From assembly GCA_913057135.1 (NCBI GenBank), contig CAJXNM010000016.1, positions 1 through 61,613 on the forward strand: a stretch of DNA of 61,613 bases, read 5' to 3'. Origin of the DNA: an uncultured Halieaceae bacterium. GTDB lineage: Bacteria; Pseudomonadota; Gammaproteobacteria; Pseudomonadales; Halieaceae. This document shows positions 56,022-61,613 of this stretch, in pieces. A program made the translations under genes and the position numbers. Below the pieces are notes generated by a model, which saw only the letters and a list, made by a program, of their open reading frames with translations, had not been told where the DNA came from and did not search any database. Numbering within the stretch: position 1 is the stretch's first letter; every line of letters starts with the position of its first letter.

Positions 56022-58115
56022 TTAACCGTTGGCTTTCGCCGCCTTGCGCTCTTTCTCAGCGGCGATAACTTTCTCAGCCACTTGCGCAGGACAAGGTAAG
56101 TAATGGGAGAATTCCATCGAGAACTGGCCGCGACCTGACGTAATCGTGCGCAGGTGCCCGATGTAACCGAACATCTCTGACAGAGGAACGTCGGCCTTGA
56201 TACGAATACCCGTAGGACCGGGTTCCTGATCTTTGATCATGCCACGACGACGGTTGAGATCACCGATAACATCACCGACGTTATCTTCAGGAGTGAAGAC
56301 GTCGACCTTCATGATGGGCTCAATCAGTTGAGGACCCGCTTTGGGCATGGATTGACGGAAGGCGCCCTTCGCTGCAAGCTCAAAGGCGATCGCCGATGAG
56401 TCCACCGCGTGGAATGCGCCATCGTACAGCTCTACAGCAACGTCGAGCACGGGGAAGCCAGCCAAGGGGCCTTCCTCCATCATCACCTTGAAACCCTTCT
56501 CAATAGCGGGGAAGAATTCCTTCGGTACATTACCGCCCACAACAGAGGACGTGAACTGGAAGCCACTACCGGGCTCGCCGGGGTTAATACGGTAATCGAT
56601 TTTACCGAACTGACCAGAACCACCCGACTGCTTCTTGTGGGTATAGCTGTCTTCGACAGGCATAGTGATGGTTTCACGGTAAGCCACCTGAGGCTGTCCA
56701 ACGGTGAGTTCCACGCCGTAGGTTCGCTTGAGGATGTCGACCTTGATATCGAGGTGCAGCTCACCCATACCCTTGAGGATGGTCTCGCCGGAGTCTTCGT
56801 CGGTTTCAACACGGAATGACGGATCCTCAGCCACCATCTTACCGATGGCGATACCCATTTTTTCGACGCCCGCTTTGTCTTTGGGCGCGACCGCAATCGA
56901 GATAACCGGGTCGGGGAATACCATCGCTTCTAGGGTACAGGGGTGGTTAGGATCACACAGGGTGTGACCGGTCTGGACCGCTTTCATACCTACGCAAGCA
57001 AAGATGTCGCCCGCCTGGGCTGTTTCAATCTCATTGCGGTCGTTGGCGTGCATTTCCACCATGCGACCGACGCGCTCGGTTTTACCAGTAGCAGCGTTAA
57101 GGATGGTGTCGCCCTTCTTGATTTTGCCCGAGTAAACCCGGATGAAGGTGAGAGCGCCAAAGCGGTCGTCCATGATTTTGAACGCCAATGCTCGGAAAGG
57201 CTCGTCAACCGACACAATGGCTTTCTCACCAGTCGGGTTACCTTCCTCGTCGGTGATTTCCTGTGGGTCGACTTCTTGGGGGGCAGGCAGGTAATCGATA
57301 ACCGCATCGAGTACTAGCTGGATACCTTTGTTCTTGAACGCGGATCCACAGTACGTGGGGAAGAACTTCAAGGTACGTGTGCCCTCGCGAATACAACGCT
57401 TGATCTCGTCAATGGATGGCTCCTCGCCCTCCATATAGGCCATCATGAGGTCATCATCCATTTCAACGGCGGCTTCAACCAACTGCTCACGATAGGCGGC
57501 AGCATCATCGACCATATCCGCAGGAATATCGGTCACCTCGTAGTTCTCAGGGAGACCAGAGTCATCCCAGATATAGGCTTTTTGAGTCAACACGTCGACC
57601 ACACCGCAGAATTCATCTTCGCGACCAATTGGCAAGGTCATCACAAGGGGGTTGGCTGCCAATACTTTCTTAACCTGCTCTACAACGCGATAAAAATCCG
57701 CGCCCATACGATCGAGCTTATTAACGAAAATAATACGGCTGACTTCCGATTCATTAGCGTAGCGCCAGTTGGTCTCTGACTGGGGCTCTACACCGCCAGA
57801 ACCACAGAAAACACCGACACCGCCATCAAGCACCTTCAGCGATCGGTACACCTCTACCGTGAAGTCCACGTGCCCGGGGGTGTCGATGATGTTCATGCGG
57901 TGGTCTTTCCAGAAACAAGTCGTTGCCGCAGACTGAATCGTGATACCGCGCTCCTGCTCCTGCTCCATGAAGTCGGTGGTGGCAGCGCCGTCGTGAACCT
58001 CACCGGTTTTATGGATTTTCCCGGTCAGTTTAAGAATACGCTCGGTGGTGGTGGTTTTACCCGCGTCTACGTGGGCGAAAATACCGATGTTGCGGTAATG
58101 GGATAGATCTGACAT
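56022..58115 (-). CDS. fusA: Elongation factor G, EF-G2-type paralogue
   Basis: GTPase that catalyses ribosome translocation or recycling. 697 residues with all five domains: G1 [13 protein letters not shown], switch [24 protein letters not shown]3 DTPGHVDF, G4 NKLDRMG, then domains II-V ([21 protein letters not shown]). Details such as CFWKDHR and [24 protein letters not shown] match from memory the second EF-G (EF-G2) of Vibrio and relatives rather than the str-operon copy. It stands alone here, without rpsL, rpsG or tuf, which also points to an extra copy. A canonical fusA is expected elsewhere in the genome. Confidence 0.95.
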   Translation of the reverse strand: MSDLSHYRNIGIFAHVDAGKTTTTERILKLTGKIHKTGEVHDGAATTDFMEQEQERGITIQSAATTCFWKDHRMNIIDTPGHVDFTVEVYRSLKVLDGGVGVFCGSGGVEPQSETNWRYANESEVSRIIFVNKLDRMGADFYRVVEQVKKVLAANPLVMTLPIGREDEFCGVVDVLTQKAYIWDDSGLPENYEVTDIPADMVDDAAAYREQLVEAAVEMDDDLMMAYMEGEEPSIDEIKRCIREGTRTLKFFPTYCGSAFKNKGIQLVLDAVIDYLPAPQEVDPQEITDEEGNPTGEKAIVSVDEPFRALAFKIMDDRFGALTFIRVYSGKIKKGDTILNAATGKTERVGRMVEMHANDRNEIETAQAGDIFACVGMKAVQTGHTLCDPNHPCTLEAMVFPDPVISIAVAPKDKAGVEKMGIAIGKMVAEDPSFRVETDEDSGETILKGMGELHLDIKVDILKRTYGVELTVGQPQVAYRETITMPVEDSYTHKKQSGGSGQFGKIDYRINPGEPGSGFQFTSSVVGGNVPKEFFPAIEKGFKVMMEEGPLAGFPVLDVAVELYDGAFHAVDSSAIAFELAAKGAFRQSMPKAGPQLIEPIMKVDVFTPEDNVGDVIGDLNRRRGMIKDQEPGPTGIRIKADVPLSEMFGYIGHLRTITSGRGQFSMEFSHYLPCPAQVAEKVIAAEKERKAAKANG

Positions 58116-58455
58116 TGCTGCACTCGTCTCGTAAGGTTGCTCTGAACGGAAATGACTCGTGCTCGGACGCTCTACAACGCCAAAACCATAGTGTGAACTA
58201 CAGTGCGTATTACTGTGCAGCTGCCTTGCAGCAACACGGGAACAAGCAGAAGTCGACGGTGCGGAACGCCGGCTCTAAAGCCTCGGTGTAACCGCACCTA
58301 ATTTTGGGTGGCGATTGGACCACATCCTCGGCCATCTAAGAAGGGCTTTCGAGACAAAAGCGCCATATTTCGCCAAAAATTCAAGAATGGCCCTGTACTA
58401 TTTTCCCTCTACCCCACTGTAGAGCACGGTGAGGCCTTATAGGTATACCCAGTCG
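58116..58455. other. 340-base gap upstream of EF-G2, with stem-loops
   Basis: Between the EF-G2 start and the hemN stop I see no gene. It holds the EF-G2 leader and promoter. A long stem-loop is formed by GGTGCGG (58258-58264) with CCGCACC (58292-58298), with a second inner stem CCGGCT/AGCC-CGG. Smaller hairpins are GCTGC-CTT-GCAGC (58220-58232) and CTCTAC/GTAGAG (58407-58424), the last possibly acting after hemN. No U-tracts mark a terminator and no known RNA family was recognised. Confidence 0.55.
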
Positions 58456-59877
58456 TCAAATGGCCTTTGAGAAACGGGGCTGGCCACTGCCCGTATCTGA
58501 GCGCAAGTATCGGTCGAAGACCATGCAGATGTTGCGAATAAGTAATCGCCCCTTGGGGGTGACAATTAAGCGCCCGTCATTGAGCGTCACCAAGCCATCA
58601 TCGGCCATAGACTTAAGGGCTAATAGCTCATCCGCAAAGTACGTATCAAACCCAACACCGCAATCTTGCTCACAACGCGCTATGTCCAGCTCAAAATGGC
58701 AGATCAGCTGCATGATGACGTAACGCCTAACGCGGTCGTCGTTATTGAACTCGATACCGCGCCATACCGGTAGCAAGCCAGCGTCGATGCGAGCGTAGTA
58801 ATCGCTGAGGGTTTTGACGTTCTGAACGAAACTGTTGCCGACCGTGCCAATAGCGGTAATACCTAATCCCACCAGATCGCAATCCGCATGGGTGGCGTAT
58901 CCCTGAAAGTTCCGATACAGCTTGCCCGCACGTTGTGCCTTAGCGAGTTCATCATCTGGCTTAGCGAAGTGATCCATACCAATAAACACGTAACCCGACT
59001 CGGTGAGTGTTTCGATACTCAAACGCAGAATGTCTAGCTTCGTCTCTGGGCTGGGTAAATCGCCCTCTCGGATACCGCGCTGGGTCTTGAACATGTCGGG
59101 CATGTGAGCGTAATTGAATAGTGAAATCCTATCGGGTGACAGTGCCACTATTCGCTCCAAGGTCCGGGCAAAGCTCTCGGGGGTTTGCAAGGGCAGCCCG
59201 TAAATAAGGTCGACGCTTACCGATTTAAAACCCTCATCCCGTGCAGCGTCGACCACAGAGACGGTCAGTGCTTCGCTCTGCAAGCGGTTCACCGCTTTTT
59301 GCACTGCGGGGTCGAAGTCTTGCACACCCAGGCTCAACCGATTGAAGCCAATATCGCGCAGTACTTTGACCCCCTGGCGGTCGATCTCTCGGGGATCTAT
59401 TTCAATAGAATACTCACCTGAATCGTCGTCAAGGAGACTGAAATGACGCCTGGTCACTGCCATCAATTCGATCATTTGCTGATGGCTAATGAATGTAGGT
59501 GTACCGCCACCCCAGTGCAGCTGATTGACCGGTTTGGTGCGATCGAATAATTCGGCCTGCAAGGCGATCTCTTTATGCAGACGCTGCAGGTACGAAACGG
59601 CGCGACTTCGGTCCCGGGTCACAATTTTATTGCAGGCGCAGTAGTAACAGATGGTGCTGCAAAACGGCAGATGAAAATACAAGGATAGCGCTCTATCTGA
59701 GCCATTACTCATTGCTGCGTGGGCCCGATAATCCGTCTCTTTATACCCCTCTGAAAATTGCACAGCGGTGGGGTATGACGTGTAACGGGGACCGGCCTTG
59801 TCGTAGCGGCGTAAAAGCTCGGCGTCGAACTCTGGTGACTTGTTCATGAACGACTGATTCACAAGCGATTGGTCCAT
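58456..59877 (-). CDS. hemN: Oxygen-independent coproporphyrinogen III oxidase
   Basis: Radical-SAM enzyme that decarboxylates coproporphyrinogen III to protoporphyrinogen IX for haem under low oxygen. The ATG at 59877 has AGGGA ahead of it at good spacing; the 21 extra codons upstream (from 59940) are AT-rich and not family-like. 473 residues. Cluster ligands are Cys73, Cys77, Cys80 with Cys82 in HLPFCSTICYYCACNK, the HemN signature; ARYDKAGPRYTSYPTA, LHWGGGTPTF and SLGVQDFD are further motifs. I found no FNR/ANR consensus upstream. The only proper HemN gene in the window. Confidence 0.95.
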   Translation of the reverse strand: MDQSLVNQSFMNKSPEFDAELLRRYDKAGPRYTSYPTAVQFSEGYKETDYRAHAAMSNGSDRALSLYFHLPFCSTICYYCACNKIVTRDRSRAVSYLQRLHKEIALQAELFDRTKPVNQLHWGGGTPTFISHQQMIELMAVTRRHFSLLDDDSGEYSIEIDPREIDRQGVKVLRDIGFNRLSLGVQDFDPAVQKAVNRLQSEALTVSVVDAARDEGFKSVSVDLIYGLPLQTPESFARTLERIVALSPDRISLFNYAHMPDMFKTQRGIREGDLPSPETKLDILRLSIETLTESGYVFIGMDHFAKPDDELAKAQRAGKLYRNFQGYATHADCDLVGLGITAIGTVGNSFVQNVKTLSDYYARIDAGLLPVWRGIEFNNDDRVRRYVIMQLICHFELDIARCEQDCGVGFDTYFADELLALKSMADDGLVTLNDGRLIVTPKGRLLIRNICMVFDRYLRSDTGSGQPRFSKAI

Positions 59878-60088
59878 GACGATTTCCCTGTCCGATACAT
59901 TTTGTAATATTTTATATGACTGTTTTATAAAGGCCAGCACTTTTTCAAGGCCGTTTCATCTGCGATGATCCGAGGTGTTCATCGCTGTCTACAGTGAAAC
60001 ACCTATTACAAAGACCGTGAAATCAGCTGTGGCATCACGACCCTGGGAAGCGCTCGCAAAGCGCCCCCCCCTTGCAGGATTGCGCACT

Positions 60089-60832
60089 ATGACAGACAGA
60101 GCACCGATCGCTATCAGTTACCGGCCTAAAGACCCCGATTACCTACCGATAGTAGTGGCAGCCATTAGGGAACACTTGGGGGATTGGCCCATCACTCTAT
60201 TGACGGAAACCGCTCATCTGCCCCCCAAGGCTTGGCTGGATTACCACCAGATTCACTGTTTAACCGACTGGGTACACACTACAGGCGCTAATAAGGTCAA
60301 ACGCCTGTGGGAGCATCAGTATGTCTTTGCTCAGCACTACGAGCGATGGATTTGGTGGCACGACGACATGCTGCTATTGCGACCCGTTGACAATCCAGAA
60401 GAGGAATTTGCAGTGCCCCGCGTTCGCTTCAAAGAGCGCAATCGGCCCAATAAAGAGTTGAACAACTGGCATACCTGGCTATGGGATACCCTGAACTTTT
60501 TTAAGTGTCAGTCCATCGCAGCACCGAACCCGGTGCTGCATATCCCACGACTCATCAAACGAGACGCTCTATTCAGTATTCCGCACAACTGGGATCGGAG
60601 CAGACTACTATTCGAGCCCACCTATTTACTGTGGCACTGGCACCGCGAAGGGCTGACACCCACAGTGGACAGTGTTTTTCGGTGTGCTGTCTTTGATGGC
60701 GCCCTACCCGATACAGCAGCGCTCCGAGAGGCGGGGCACACGATCCTAACGTGGGGTAAAAAGATCGATCACGAAACCTCCGAGCAGAATCTGAATAATG
60801 CCGGGCAAACATCATTCAATATCACCACCTAG
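60089..60832 (+). CDS. Glycosyltransferase/Stealth-like protein, family uncertain
   Basis: A 247-residue soluble protein resembling GT-A-type enzymes. APIAISYRPKDPDYLPIVVAAIREHLGDWPITLLTE is a typical nucleotide-sugar fold start; WIWWHDDMLLLRPVD (HDD at 91-93) looks like the metal-binding DXD region, in the way Stealth proteins show NDD; then come HIPRLIKRDALF and TYLLWHWHREG. The exact substrate is unknown and no signal peptide is present. The ATG at 60089 is preceded by AGGA at good spacing and is preferred over a GTG at 59975. It is divergent from hemN. Confidence 0.75.
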   Translation: MTDRAPIAISYRPKDPDYLPIVVAAIREHLGDWPITLLTETAHLPPKAWLDYHQIHCLTDWVHTTGANKVKRLWEHQYVFAQHYERWIWWHDDMLLLRPVDNPEEEFAVPRVRFKERNRPNKELNNWHTWLWDTLNFFKCQSIAAPNPVLHIPRLIKRDALFSIPHNWDRSRLLFEPTYLLWHWHREGLTPTVDSVFRCAVFDGALPDTAALREAGHTILTWGKKIDHETSEQNLNNAGQTSFNITT

Positions 60833-60844
60833 CGCGAATGGGTA

Positions 60845-60913
60845 CGCTGATGACTGACTATTATTCGCTGATGACCGACTATTAGTTGTCCCACCACTAG
60901 TTGTCCCACCACG
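60845..60913. repeat. Two short tandem duplications in an intergenic gap
   Basis: A 21-base unit (CGCTGATGACTGACTATTATT and a near copy with ACCGACTATTA) occurs at 60845-60865 and 60866-60886, and a 15-base unit AGTTGTCCCACCAC(T/G) at 60884-60898 and 60899-60913. These lie just after the glycosyltransferase-like gene. They are not CRISPR-like, having no spacers. Confidence 0.75.
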
Positions 60914-61007
60914 CGCTCAGCACATGACAGTCCACACAGGGCTTGGTACACAATGTGCGCTGAGCCTACTAAAACACGCGCCACATAAAACTTGACGCAT
61001 ATCATCA

Positions 61008-61027
61008 ATTGGGATTATTTTCCCAAT
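61008..61027 (+). promoter_or_regulatory. Inverted repeat against the DUF6502 start codon
   Basis: ATTGGGA (61008-61014) and TCCCAAT (61021-61027) are perfect arms around a six-base loop, ending one base before the ATG at 61029. A TTGACG hexamer lies at 60992-60997. The repeat could be an operator or an mRNA hairpin blocking initiation. Confidence 0.5.
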
Positions 61028-61028
61028 A

Positions 61029-61613
61029 ATGGGCGAAAAGTCTTCACTACAACAGGTACTACTCAAAACCACGGAGCGATTACTGCGTCCGGTTGTCCGT
61101 GTGCTTCTCACCCATGGCTTAGGTCACTCAGCATTGACGGACCTGTGTAGGCGTATCTTTGTGGAAGAGGGCCATGGGATATTACAGGCTAAAGGTCAAA
61201 AACCGACCGTATCGGCCATTTCAGGCATGACCGGGCTCAGTCGCAAAGAGGTGACCAGACTTCAAAGCCTGCAATCCGAGGCACTGGCCGAGGCCAGTAC
61301 GCGACGGCATCGGGTGGTTCAAGTCCTCAGTGGCTGGGCCAATGACCCGCAGTTTTCTTCGCCTGGGCAAGTGAGAACATTACCCATGCAAGGGGCTGAG
61401 CGTAGCTTTTCAGCACTCGTCAAAAAATACAGCGGTGATGTAACCCCGGTTGCCATGCTGCGCTTATTGCTGGACAGCGGCAATTTGCGACTGGAAGACG
61501 AGACCGTTGAACTTCTCTCTGAAGCCTACCTACCCATGCAGACATCTACGGAAAAGCTGGAAATTTTTGGCACCGATGGGGCAGAGCTATTAGCCACAAT
61601 TGAACACAATATG
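61029..61613 (+). CDS. DUF6502 family protein, 5' part (runs off the end)
   Basis: 195 codons from an ATG at 61029, open to the last base, so the 3' end is outside the window. It begins LLKTTERLLRPVVRVLLTHGLGHSALTDLCRRIFVEE, then VSAISGMTGLSRKEVTRL, which looks like a helix-turn-helix. That layout is the DUF6502 family, whose function is unknown. It is soluble, with no signal peptide. No good ribosome site is visible, and the inverted repeat directly before the start may control it. Confidence 0.85.
   Translation, partial: MGEKSSLQQVLLKTTERLLRPVVRVLLTHGLGHSALTDLCRRIFVEEGHGILQAKGQKPTVSAISGMTGLSRKEVTRLQSLQSEALAEASTRRHRVVQVLSGWANDPQFSSPGQVRTLPMQGAERSFSALVKKYSGDVTPVAMLRLLLDSGNLRLEDETVELLSEAYLPMQTSTEKLEIFGTDGAELLATIEHNM

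Noticed and set aside
58258-58298. A known riboswitch or terminator ahead of EF-G2
   Set aside because: The stem-loop is real but lacks a U-tract and matches no RNA family I know, so it is listed only as structure.
58116-59990. FNR/ANR site ahead of hemN
   Set aside because: No TTGAT-N4-ATCAA-like sequence was found upstream of the gene.
60917-61111. A 64-codon minus-strand open frame overlapping the DUF6502 start
   Set aside because: No ribosome site, no family, and it conflicts with the better-supported plus-strand gene.

Overview
The window is a dense stretch of chromosome from a free-living, probably marine gammaproteobacterium with moderately high GC. The gene order ndk-rlmN-pilW-ispG-hisS-yfgM-bamB-der, the iscRSUA-hscBA-fdx cluster, trmJ/suhB, secDF, purL/mltF and tadA is that of Pseudomonas-type genomes (from memory of P. 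aeruginosa), but rodZ, iscX and cysE are missing from their usual places. A long gammaproteobacterial-type isocitrate lyase, a B12-riboswitch-controlled TonB receptor and an EF-G2-type elongation factor would fit the OM60/NOR5-like or related marine lineages; that placement is inference. There are no phage, IS elements, CRISPR arrays, rRNA or tRNA genes. It is core chromosome with small accessory insertions.

Layout. 1-3.3 kb: the end of transaldolase, a STAS protein plus PP2C-phosphatase partner-switching pair, and the outer-membrane lipid protein MlaA. 3.4-13.1 kb: HrpA helicase, FadD, a MaoC hydratase, an unknown conserved protein, MnmC and a glutaminyl cyclase. 13.2-22.9 kb: an M16C peptidase; a three-gene operon encoding a secreted C39 peptidase, a two-helix membrane protein and a small secreted protein with a Gly-Gly motif; an SLC13 permease, an MscS channel, DAHP synthase and a DUF501 protein. 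23-26.5 kb: cobalamin riboswitch, BtuB-like receptor, CobO and a membrane protein. 26.5-29.6 kb: class II aldolase with an HxlR regulator, then isocitrate lyase. 29.8-38 kb: the der-to-ndk block. 38.1-43.4 kb: the Isc iron-sulfur cluster, led by iscR with a visible promoter and a candidate IscR operator. 43.4-48 kb: trmJ, suhB, secFD. 48.1-54.7 kb: purL, mltF, tadA and an AlkA-type glycosylase. 54.7-61.6 kb: MFS transporter, EF-G2, HemN, a glycosyltransferase-like protein and a DUF6502 protein that runs off the end.

The genes most worth a second look are the secreted C39 peptidase operon (16.2-17.4 kb), the phosphatase whose receiver domain has lost its phosphorylation residues, an MlaA whose lipobox cysteine reads as serine, a near-perfect palindrome at the aceA promoter, and several short tandem duplications (3.3 kb, 10.9 kb, 60.85 kb).
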